Positions 1 to 7,558 of a stretch of DNA of 64,000 nucleotides are shown here, piece after piece. Origin of the DNA: Marinobacter sp. SS5-14b (GTDB lineage: Bacteria > Pseudomonadota > Gammaproteobacteria > Pseudomonadales > Oleiphilaceae); the NCBI RefSeq assembly GCF_030541005.1, contig NZ_JASSVM010000001.1:620001-684000 (forward strand), written 5' to 3'. The position numbers were made by a program, and so were the translations under genes. A model generated the notes under the pieces. The model saw only the letters and a list, made by a program, of their open reading frames with translations, made no database searches and was not told the origin of the DNA. The stretch's first letter is position 1. Every line of letters begins with the position of its first letter.

Positions 1-362
1 TTCCGGGTAGTCCGGTCCATCCAGACAATCTTTGCATAGCCCTCCGCGTAGACGTCGCCAGTCTCCGCATCCTTAAGCAGGTGGTAAGTATCCAGGCTGG
101 TATTTCCTGCCTTGTCCGCGTATGTTTCAACCACAACGCTGGCCGGGTGCGTCAATTCCTTCAGAAACGTGGCGCTGGTCTTTATAATGACCGGTCCTGT
201 GGGATCGTCGGTTTTGCCGAGCCCCAGTTCTGCCAGCCAGACAATGCGGGCTTCCTCATAGAAGCGGAAGTAAACCGTGTTGTTTGCGTGGCCGTATGCA
301 TCCATGTCGCCCCAACGCAGGGCCATGGCAAGGGAACTGACGAGATTGCCCGGTACTGACAT
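1..362 (-). CDS. Acyl-CoA thioesterase, 4HBT/hotdog family (3' end outside window)
   Basis: About 120 residues of a single hotdog-fold thioesterase are visible, and the C-terminus lies beyond position 1. The N-terminal motif WGDMDAYGHANNTVYFRF carries the Asp and the GHxNN pattern of the 4-hydroxybenzoyl-CoA thioesterase/YbgC/FadM group, which hydrolyses acyl-CoA thioesters in the cytoplasm. The ATG at 360-362 (minus strand) is preceded by a strong GGAGG ribosome site, which fixes the start. It diverges from the MlaA-like gene with 89 bp between the starts, so both promoters must lie there. The substrate cannot be told from sequence; a fatty acyl-CoA is likeliest by family. Confidence 0.85.
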   Translation of the reverse strand, partial: MSVPGNLVSSLAMALRWGDMDAYGHANNTVYFRFYEEARIVWLAELGLGKTDDPTGPVIIKTSATFLKELTHPASVVVETYADKAGNTSLDTYHLLKDAETGDVYAEGYAKIVWMDRTTR

Positions 363-451
363 CTGATTTCCTCCGGAAGGCTTTCATTAAAATAACAAAA
401 CGCCTGTATTGTCGACGAACAGAAACAGATTAAACAACCCAAGAGATGAAA

Positions 452-1237
452 ATGAGAAAATCCAATATCCGGTATTGGTCAAATGCGGCTTCGGGGCTGC
501 TGCTTCTGGCCTTGGTAGCCGGCACTCCTGCCTTTGCCCAGAATGTCCAGGAACCTCCGGAATATGGCGCACCGGCGGTGAATGCCAGCGATCCTTACGA
601 AAAGTGGAATCGTAACATTTTTGTTTTTAACGATACGGTCGACCAATGGTTTCTGCGCCCGGTGGCCCAGGCGTACCGAACGGTCACGCCGGATCTCGTT
701 GACCGCGGCGTCACGAACTTTTTCAACAACCTGACCGAAATTCGCAACTTCACCAACAGTCTGCTGCAGTTGAAAGGTGAATCAGCCGTTGTTGCTTTCG
801 GGCGGTTTACCTATAACACGGTGTTTGGTCTGGGTGGCCTGATCGATGTGGCAACGGCGTTCGATCTGCCCGAGCGTCCTGAAGATTTTGGCCAGACGCT
901 GGGCTATTGGGGAGTGGGTTCTGGCCCCTATCTGATGTTGCCGCTGCTGGGGCCTTCAACGCCTCGGCATTTTACCGGCCTTGCGAGCGACAGTTTCATG
1001 CTGCCTTCCGCCTGGGATTCGGTTGAAAGCCCGGAGTGGTATTACTTGCGCGGATTGCAGGTCGTCGATAAAAGAGCCGACCTGATACCGGCAGAAAGCT
1101 TCATTTCCGGTGACCGGTACACGTTTGTGAGAAATGCCTTTCTGCAACGTCGTGAATTCATGATTAACGATGGTAAGATCATGGAAGACCCCTTCGCCAG
1201 TGATGACGAAGAAGACCTGATGCTTGAAGACTTCTGA
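452..1237 (+). CDS. mlaA: MlaA (VacJ)-family outer-membrane phospholipid transport protein
   Basis: MlaA sits in the outer membrane and removes misplaced phospholipids from the outer leaflet, passing them to MlaC. The 261-residue product has the family core: DPYEKWNRNIFVFND near the N-terminus, the VTNFFNNLTEIRNFTNSLL block, and the glycine/proline-rich GQTLGYWGVGSGPYLMLPL segment. The N-terminus is a signal peptide ending AFA-QN with no lipobox cysteine, unlike the E. coli lipoprotein. An ATG at 446 is also in frame, but the AAGAG ribosome site at 441-445 touches it and is 6 nt from the ATG at 452, so 452 is preferred. No mlaBCDEF genes are nearby. The C-terminus is acidic (FASDDEEDLMLEDF). 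Confidence 0.9.
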   Translation: MRKSNIRYWSNAASGLLLLALVAGTPAFAQNVQEPPEYGAPAVNASDPYEKWNRNIFVFNDTVDQWFLRPVAQAYRTVTPDLVDRGVTNFFNNLTEIRNFTNSLLQLKGESAVVAFGRFTYNTVFGLGGLIDVATAFDLPERPEDFGQTLGYWGVGSGPYLMLPLLGPSTPRHFTGLASDSFMLPSAWDSVESPEWYYLRGLQVVDKRADLIPAESFISGDRYTFVRNAFLQRREFMINDGKIMEDPFASDDEEDLMLEDF

Positions 1238-1260
1238 GCATCACTACCGGGAGGCCGCAG

Positions 1261-2748
1261 GTGATCAAGGATCCGAGAATTACCAGATTCCGCAAATTGC
1301 TGGCAGAAGCTCAGAACTACGAGCAGTGGAAAGCCGCCGCGCTGGAGCTGGACTTTCTCGAGGGCAGTGCGGAATGGAAGGAAGATTTTGCCTCAGACCT
1401 TTATCACTATGAGCTGATTTACGATCGGCTCAGCAACCTCAAGCAGTACCGGCAGCAAAACGATTTTGAACGCCTGAAGCGGGCCCTGCGCGAGGGTTTG
1501 CACCACGATCTGGGGAATATGGGTAACCCGGCGCTGTACACCCGCTCACGGGTGGGCACCAAGCACCTGATCGAAGAATACATCACGCAGGTTTGCGAAT
1601 CGCTCGATTTCCTTTGCGACCACCCGGTTTCCGGCTTTCCGGTTTACGACAAGCTGCAATTCTTCCGGGACACGCTGACCAGCTACGGCCGGCCAACACT
1701 GTTGCTCAGTGGGGGAGCGGGGCTGGGCATGTTCCACTTCGGTGTGATCAAAGCTCTGTGGGAAAAAGGGCTGCTGCCGCAGGTGATTGCAGGCTCCAGC
1801 GTCGGGGCGATTATTGCGGGCATTCTGGGGGTGCACACCGATGCCGAGATTCCCGATATGCTGGTTCCTGAAAACCACAACCTGAACGCCTGGAAGTGGC
1901 GGGGCCTGCTCAGCGCCATGCGTGGTGACGGGTTAATGGATCAGTCGGTGCTCAAGCAGTGTTTGCGTGAAAATATTGGCGAGTATACCTTCGAGGAGGC
2001 CTACCAGCGTACCGGTCGTAGCATCAATATCAGCGTTTCGCCGGTGCAGGCGCACCAGAAAGCCCGTTTGTTGTGCGGTTACACCTCACCCTACCTGATG
2101 GTGTGGAGTGCGGCACTCGCCAGTGCGGCCGTGCCGGGCGTCTTCCCGCCGGTGACGCTGATGAAAAAGGATCTGTACGGTAACACCTTGCCCTATATGC
2201 CCAGGCTGAAGTTCGTGGATGGCTCTGTGGTGAGTGATCTGCCGATAGAGCGACTGATGCATCTGTACGATGTCAATTTTACCATCGTCAGCCAGACCAA
2301 CCCTCACGTCATACCGTTTCTGAGCGACCGTGGCCATGATGAGAAGCTCTCCCTGGCGCGCCTGCCAATGCACCTGTTGAAATCCGAAGTGTTGTTTCAC
2401 GGCCAGGGCGTGTTTGACTATCTGCGCAAGCGAGTTCGGCCGGAGCTGCTCAGGCAGGTCTCTGGTCAGCTGCATACCATTATGGCGCAGCGCTATTCCG
2501 GGGATGTTACCATTGCACCGGATTACTCGATTCGCCACTACCGGCATATGCTGTCGAATCCCAGCCCGGAGTATGTGCGCGAGATGATTCTCCAGGGCGA
2601 AAGGGCCACCTGGCCAAAGATCTCCATGATCCGATCTCACGCCCGCATATCGAAAACCCTGGAGCGCTGTGTTCGCCGGCTCAAACAGCAAAACCGGCGT
2701 GCCGCGGAACTGAAACTGGTCAGCGGTGCCGACTCGGCCAGGCCCTGA
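1261..2748 (+). CDS. Patatin-like phospholipase with N-terminal DUF3336
   Basis: The 495-residue protein combines an N-terminal DUF3336 region (about residues 10-140) with a patatin hydrolase domain (about 145-345), an arrangement shared with fungal TGL3/4/5 lipases. The glycine-rich oxyanion segment LLLSGGAGLGMFHFG, the nucleophile elbow GSSVG (Ser180) and the catalytic DG in FVDGSVVSDLP (Asp320) are all present, so an active acyl hydrolase on phospholipids or neutral lipids is expected. There is no signal peptide. Translation starts at GTG 1261, just after GGGAGG. The next gene begins 6 bp after the stop, suggesting cotranscription. The true substrate is unknown. Confidence 0.88.
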   Translation: MIKDPRITRFRKLLAEAQNYEQWKAAALELDFLEGSAEWKEDFASDLYHYELIYDRLSNLKQYRQQNDFERLKRALREGLHHDLGNMGNPALYTRSRVGTKHLIEEYITQVCESLDFLCDHPVSGFPVYDKLQFFRDTLTSYGRPTLLLSGGAGLGMFHFGVIKALWEKGLLPQVIAGSSVGAIIAGILGVHTDAEIPDMLVPENHNLNAWKWRGLLSAMRGDGLMDQSVLKQCLRENIGEYTFEEAYQRTGRSINISVSPVQAHQKARLLCGYTSPYLMVWSAALASAAVPGVFPPVTLMKKDLYGNTLPYMPRLKFVDGSVVSDLPIERLMHLYDVNFTIVSQTNPHVIPFLSDRGHDEKLSLARLPMHLLKSEVLFHGQGVFDYLRKRVRPELLRQVSGQLHTIMAQRYSGDVTIAPDYSIRHYRHMLSNPSPEYVREMILQGERATWPKISMIRSHARISKTLERCVRRLKQQNRRAAELKLVSGADSARP

Positions 2749-2754
2749 GGAAAC

Positions 2755-4443
2755 ATGTACTACGACTTTTTTGGCTTTCGGGAACCGCCGTTCTCCATTG
2801 CTCCGGATCCGCGCTACCTTTACCTGAGTGATCGCCACAAGGAAGCCCTCGCACATCTGATGTACGGCGTTCAGGGGCAGGGTGGTTTCATCGTGATTAC
2901 CGGAGAGGTGGGCACGGGTAAAACTACGGTGTGTCGGTGCTTCATTGAAAACGCACCCGAACACGTAGATATCGCACTGATCCTGAATCCCCGGCTTTCC
3001 GCCCGGGAGTTACTGTCTGCTGTCTGTGACGAGCTGGAAATTCCCCACGCGCCGGATGCCTCCATCAAGGTTCTGGTGGATGCCATCAACCAGGATTTGC
3101 TGAAAGCCCATGCGGCCGGCCGTCACAAGGTATTGATCATTGATGAAGCCCAGAACCTGTCAGCGGAGGTGCTTGAACAACTTCGCTTGTTGACCAACCT
3201 GGAAACCGCAGAGAAAAAGCTGCTGCAGATTGTGCTTCTGGGCCAGCCCGAGTTGCAGGACATTCTGGCGTTGCCGGAACTGCGTCAGCTCAACCAGCGC
3301 GTTACCGCCCGCTACCACCTGGATGCCATCGACAATACGGAACTGCCGGCTTATCTGCAGTACCGGGTCGGCGTTGCCGGGTTACGGGGAGATTTGTTCA
3401 CGCCTGGCGCCATTCGCAAACTGTATAAAGCCAGCCACGGCGTGCCGAGGTTGATCAACCTGATCAGCGACCGGGCGTTACTGGGCGCTTACGCCGAGGG
3501 TGAGCATCAGATATCGGCACTGCACATCAAACGTGCTGCCCGGGAGGTTACCGGTGATTTGCAGGCGGGTTCCAGGAAGTCTCGGCAGTTCGGTGTCAAG
3601 GCAGGCTATCTGGGGTTGTTCGTGGCCGTTTTGCTGGTTTCGGTGTTGGCTACGGTCTGGGTTCTGGGTCGCCCGGGCTCTGCGATGCCAGTGATGGCGG
3701 ATGATAACAGCGGTCTGCCCGCCGCCGGTGTCATTGAGCGTACGGCTGAGCCGGTGGTTGCTGCAGGCGGCGAGCCGGCGGCGGTCATTGGGCCGAAGCT
3801 GGCAGCGACAACGCCGTTTTCCCTCACTGAACACACGCTCACCCAGGTGCAGGCCTATGGCGAGCTGTTCCAGATCTGGGGCAAGTCGTGGAACCCGGCT
3901 ACGTCCCCCTACGCCTGTGAGCACGCAGCCACGGTTGGGCTGGGCTGTTTGCAGCGTCAGGGCACCCGAAGAAGTATGGAGTTCCTGAATCGCCCGGCGA
4001 TTCTTGTTGTGCAGGACAGCCGTGGTCGGGAAACGCAGCTGGTACTGGAATCTCTGGAAGGGGAGGTTGCGAGCTTGAGAACGCCCCGGGGCGTGGTGAA
4101 CGTGCCCTTTCGGGAAATCGAGCCGCACTGGTTTGGCGAGTTCCGTGTGTTGTGGCGGGTGCCTGAATACAAAACCGGTGATGGCTTTTACGGTGATGCT
4201 TCCGGAGAGCAGCTCTGGATGGGCTCCAGAATGATGGAGCTGGCCGAACGGCTTGCTGACCATTCATCGGAAGCCGCACGGGTCAAACGGCTTGATATGG
4301 AACAGCAGGTTCGCTGGTATCAAGAACTGCGTGGCCTGACCGTAGACGGCATACCGGGTGCGATGACCATCATCCAGATGAATAATGACCTGGCGGTGAA
4401 TGTGCCCCGGCTGGTGAAGACGTCGACAGCCGGAAGCAGGTAG
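2755..4443 (+). CDS. gspA: GspA/ExeA-type AAA ATPase of type II secretion assembly
   Basis: In Aeromonas, ExeA with ExeB helps place the type II secretin in the outer membrane through the peptidoglycan. This 562-residue protein starts MYYDFFGFREPPFSIAPDPR, typical of the family. It has Walker A GEVGTGKTT (about residue 50), Walker B VLIIDEAQNL (about 125), one membrane span near 284-305, a periplasmic C39-like region and a C-terminal peptidoglycan-binding helix repeat near 512-545. The start ATG follows GAGGA and lies 6 bp after the preceding stop. gspB follows after 3 bp. No other type II secretion genes are in the window, so its secretin partner is encoded elsewhere. Confidence 0.9.
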   Translation: MYYDFFGFREPPFSIAPDPRYLYLSDRHKEALAHLMYGVQGQGGFIVITGEVGTGKTTVCRCFIENAPEHVDIALILNPRLSARELLSAVCDELEIPHAPDASIKVLVDAINQDLLKAHAAGRHKVLIIDEAQNLSAEVLEQLRLLTNLETAEKKLLQIVLLGQPELQDILALPELRQLNQRVTARYHLDAIDNTELPAYLQYRVGVAGLRGDLFTPGAIRKLYKASHGVPRLINLISDRALLGAYAEGEHQISALHIKRAAREVTGDLQAGSRKSRQFGVKAGYLGLFVAVLLVSVLATVWVLGRPGSAMPVMADDNSGLPAAGVIERTAEPVVAAGGEPAAVIGPKLAATTPFSLTEHTLTQVQAYGELFQIWGKSWNPATSPYACEHAATVGLGCLQRQGTRRSMEFLNRPAILVVQDSRGRETQLVLESLEGEVASLRTPRGVVNVPFREIEPHWFGEFRVLWRVPEYKTGDGFYGDASGEQLWMGSRMMELAERLADHSSEAARVKRLDMEQQVRWYQELRGLTVDGIPGAMTIIQMNNDLAVNVPRLVKTSTAGSR

Positions 4444-4446
4444 GTT

Positions 4447-5139
4447 ATGTCGTACATACTTGATGCATTGAGAAAATCCGAAACAGAGCGGCGCCAGGGT
4501 AAAGCGCCGGATCTTGGTCAGCAGGTGCAGATGGTGTACCGGCCAAAGAAGAAGCCGGTACCGGCGGTAGTCTGGGTTGCTCTTGCGCTGTTGGTCAATG
4601 CCGGTGTTGTGGCCTATGTCATGTGGCCGGTCCGGCAAGCTCAGGCTCCGCTTGAAACCCGACAGCCGGTGGCGGAGCCGCAGCCGCAGCAGGCACCCAG
4701 TGAAGCCGCGGCTGTTGCGCGGCCCGAGCCCGAAGTAATAACACCCGGCCCAGGCGTGCCCGATGAGGCGGCGCAGGCTTTGCCAGCCTCCGGCTCCGAG
4801 GAGCCTCTGTACGAGCAGCCCGTCGTGATTGTGCCCAGCCAGACTGCGCCAAGAGATACCGCAGCCCCGGTGCAATCCCAGCCCCAGGGCAGGGTGCCAC
4901 ATCTGGTAGAATTGCCCCTTTCGTTTCAAAAGAGTGTTCCTGATTTGACCTTCAACAGCCATATTTACTCCTCAGACCCCTCGGCAAGCCGGGTGATGAT
5001 CAATAATCGCTACCTCAGTGCCGGCCAGAGTTTCGGCCAGTTGACGGTGGAACGCATCACACAAGATGGCGTGGTTCTGAGTAAAAATGGCCAGCGATTC
5101 CGGGTCGGGATAGTGCGTGACTGGGTGAGCCCCCGGTAA
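4447..5139 (+). CDS. gspB: Type II secretion assembly protein GspB/ExeB
   Basis: The 230-residue partner of GspA begins MSYILDALRKSETERRQGK, a hallmark of GspB proteins. A membrane span follows at about residues 38-60, then a proline/glutamate/alanine-rich periplasmic linker, and a C-terminal GspB domain (about 155-230) around VPDLTFNSHIYSSDPSASRV and NGQRFRVGIVRDW. By family it forms an inner-membrane complex with GspA that supports secretin assembly. It lies 3 bp after gspA, and its TAA stop overlaps the ATG of dinG by one base, so the three genes are probably translated from one message. Confidence 0.9.
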   Translation: MSYILDALRKSETERRQGKAPDLGQQVQMVYRPKKKPVPAVVWVALALLVNAGVVAYVMWPVRQAQAPLETRQPVAEPQPQQAPSEAAAVARPEPEVITPGPGVPDEAAQALPASGSEEPLYEQPVVIVPSQTAPRDTAAPVQSQPQGRVPHLVELPLSFQKSVPDLTFNSHIYSSDPSASRVMINNRYLSAGQSFGQLTVERITQDGVVLSKNGQRFRVGIVRDWVSPR

Positions 5140-7316
5140 TGGCGCTGACGGACGAGGTAAAACAGCAGATACAGAAGGCGTACCGGGATGTGCTGGCCGG
5201 CAAGGGCGTGCGTGCCCGCTACGGCCAACGCCTGATGATTGCGGAAATTGCCCGCTACATGGGTGAGATTACCGATAATGACGGCCAGCGCACCTCTCCA
5301 CCCGCAGCCTGCGTGGTAGAGGCCGGTACGGGTACGGGAAAAACACTCGCCTATTTGATTGCAGCCATTCCAGTGGCCAAAGCCCTTGGTAAAACCCTGG
5401 TGATTTCCACTGCAACTGTCGCGCTGCAGGATCAGATTGTGCTGAAAGATCTGCCGGATCTGCGTAAGCACAGCAAACTGGATTTTAACTGGACGCTTGC
5501 CAAAGGGCGTGGCCGCTATCTGTGCATGTCACGTCTGGAAGCGCGGCTGCATGACGAAGGCCACGGCGACAGCGATACCATGCCGCTGTTTCTCCTGGAT
5601 AAGCCGGTTGACGATGAGGCGACCAGCCGGGCGATGTTTGAGAAAATGCTGGGTACCTATGGCTCCCGGGAATGGGACGGTGACCGGGACCACTGGCCGG
5701 AGCAGATACCTGATGAGATCTGGCGCCAGGTCACCACGGATCACAGGCAATGCACCAACCGCCATTGTGCCTACTTTGACAGTTGTGCCTTTTTCGAGGC
5801 CCGCAAAGATCTGGACGATGCCGATATCGTTGTCGCCAACCATGACCTGGTGCTGGCTGATCTTGCTTTGGGAGGAGGCGCGATCCTGCCCGAACCCGAG
5901 AACGCCCTGTTTATCTTTGACGAAGCACATCACCTGCCGGATAAGGCACTGAACCATTTCGCGGCATCGGTACCTCTGAACTCAACCCGCCAGTGGTTGA
6001 AACAGCTCTCCCAGGCGTTGGTCAAAATGCAGCCCTGGTTGCCGGGTGGGTCCCAGGCGGCAAAAGCGGTCGAAAAAATCAGCCTGTCAGGCCGTGATCT
6101 CGATCTTGCGCTGAGTAAAGTTTACGAAGACGTTGAGCAGAATACCGGCTGGGACTTCAACGAAGAGCGGCGCAGTGCTCAGTGGCGTTATCCGGAGGGC
6201 GAGCTGCCGGAGAGCCTGGCCGAACTGGCGGCTGAAACCCGAATTGTCACCGCTGGCCTGTGCCGACTACTGGGTACTCTGGTCGAGGAGTTACAGAGCG
6301 CCTTTGATGAGCGCAAGGACCCCGAACTGGATCGTGACACCGCCGATTCCTGGTACCCGGTGGTCGGTGCCTTTCACAGCCGGGCAGAAGAGCAGCTGCG
6401 TTTGTGGACGGCGTGGTGTGAACCCGGGCTTCCCGCCAAGTCCGAACAAGAGGGCAACACCGAGCCTGTGTCCCGGAAAGGTCCCCCGGCGGCCCGATGG
6501 GCGGTGCGTCAACGCTGGGAGCACGCTGAGGACATCACTCTGTTCAGCTCCCCGGTACTGGCGGATAACCTGCTGTACTCGCGTTTGTGGTCCCGGGTTT
6601 ACGGTGCCGTGCTGACCAGTGCCACCCTGACCGCACTTGGGCGGTTTGACCGCCTTCGGTCCCGGGCGGGGCTGCCGGAGGCCAGTCGCTATCTGGTGGT
6701 GCCCAGTTCGTTCCGTTATGCGGACATGGCCACTGTGGAAGTGCCGGCGATGGCCGCCATGCCCTCAGACGACGGCTTCGGGGATGCCTTGATCGAAAGA
6801 CTTCCTGGCTTGTGGGCCGGTGAAATAGCCACCCTGGTGTTGTTTACCTCCCGCCGGCAGATGCAGCTGGTACGTGACGCGCTGGCTCCCGACTACCCGG
6901 AGTTGATACTGACACAGGATGACATGGCGAAGAATGAGGTGTTGCGCACCCATTGCAGCCGGGTTGATGCGGGCCGGCCGAGTGTTCTGTTCGGCGTCGC
7001 CAGCTTTGCCGAGGGTATCGATCTGCCCGGTAAGTATCTGCACCACGTGGTGATCACCCGCTTGCCCTTCTCGGTGCCGGACGATCCCATTGAGGCCAGT
7101 CTGGCGGAGTGGGTGACCCAGCGCGGGGGTAATCCGTTTATGGAAATAACGGTGCCGGATGCCTCGGTGAAGCTGGTGCAGGCGGTGGGCAGGCTGCTGA
7201 GAACGGAGGAAGACACCGGCAGGGTGACCATTCTGGATCGTCGTATTGTTGCCCGCCGTTATGGCCAGCTGCTGCTGGATGCACTGCCGCCGTTCCGAAG
7301 ACTCATCGAACATTGA
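5139..7316 (+). CDS. dinG: ATP-dependent DNA helicase DinG
   Basis: DinG is a superfamily-2, XPD-like 5'-3' helicase with an iron-sulfur cluster that unwinds R-loops and damaged DNA. The 725-residue product shows Walker A EAGTGTGKT (about 62-70), DEAH as FIFDEAHHLPD (about 258), and motif VI QAVGRLLRTEEDTGRV near 680. Four cysteines that can bind the 4Fe-4S cluster are visible: one in RYLCMSRL (about 129) and three in CTNRHCAYFDSC (about 205-216). The start ATG overlaps the gspB stop (TAATG). No convincing forward terminator follows the gene; the hairpin at 7332-7359 is T-rich only on the minus strand. Confidence 0.93.
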   Translation: MALTDEVKQQIQKAYRDVLAGKGVRARYGQRLMIAEIARYMGEITDNDGQRTSPPAACVVEAGTGTGKTLAYLIAAIPVAKALGKTLVISTATVALQDQIVLKDLPDLRKHSKLDFNWTLAKGRGRYLCMSRLEARLHDEGHGDSDTMPLFLLDKPVDDEATSRAMFEKMLGTYGSREWDGDRDHWPEQIPDEIWRQVTTDHRQCTNRHCAYFDSCAFFEARKDLDDADIVVANHDLVLADLALGGGAILPEPENALFIFDEAHHLPDKALNHFAASVPLNSTRQWLKQLSQALVKMQPWLPGGSQAAKAVEKISLSGRDLDLALSKVYEDVEQNTGWDFNEERRSAQWRYPEGELPESLAELAAETRIVTAGLCRLLGTLVEELQSAFDERKDPELDRDTADSWYPVVGAFHSRAEEQLRLWTAWCEPGLPAKSEQEGNTEPVSRKGPPAARWAVRQRWEHAEDITLFSSPVLADNLLYSRLWSRVYGAVLTSATLTALGRFDRLRSRAGLPEASRYLVVPSSFRYADMATVEVPAMAAMPSDDGFGDALIERLPGLWAGEIATLVLFTSRRQMQLVRDALAPDYPELILTQDDMAKNEVLRTHCSRVDAGRPSVLFGVASFAEGIDLPGKYLHHVVITRLPFSVPDDPIEASLAEWVTQRGGNPFMEITVPDASVKLVQAVGRLLRTEEDTGRVTILDRRIVARRYGQLLLDALPPFRRLIEH

Positions 7317-7325
7317 TCCTGGCCC

Positions 7326-7359
7326 AAAAAAAAGAGCCAGCCCCAGAGGGGTGGCTCTT
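7326..7359 (-). terminator. Intrinsic terminator reading on the minus strand
   Basis: The two arms AAGAGCCA and TGGCTCTT enclose an inner CCCC-AGA-GGGG stem. Read on the minus strand the hairpin is followed by eight T residues, a textbook Rho-independent terminator. On the plus strand there is no T-run after it, so it does not obviously end dinG. It lies about 200 nt downstream of the LuxR-type regulator stop. Confidence 0.8.
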
Positions 7360-7459
7360 GTAGAAAGGGTTCTAATCGAACCCGGGCGTCGAAACAACGC
7401 GGAACAAGAAGTCTGAAGGCCTGAATTTCAGAATTCGCGTAAGGCGTTAACCTCACGAT
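7326..7459 (-). ncRNA. Candidate small RNA or long 3' UTR downstream of the LuxR regulator
   Basis: The 242-bp gap between the regulator stop (7559) and dinG (7316) contains a minus-strand TATTAT box at 7466-7471 and ends in the strong terminator at 7326-7359. A transcript of roughly 130 nt could start near 7459. It would contain a GGGTT/AACCC hairpin upstream of the terminator. No good -35 hexamer is seen at 17 bp, and no ORF is present, so this may equally be the tail of the regulator mRNA. Confidence 0.25.
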
Positions 7460-7558
7460 GGTTAAATAATAGGGCTTAAGGGGGCGTAAGCGGATCGTCC
7501 AAAGGGCGTAGAGGGAAGGCTTAATTCAGGAAAAATGAGACCGCCGTCACATTTATGG

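Noticed and set aside
7360..7395. T-arm-like sequence GGTTCGATTAGAACC on the minus strand, suggesting a tRNA
   Set aside because: The stem that forms puts the TTCGA out of the loop, and no acceptor, D or anticodon arms can be built around it. It is only a local hairpin.
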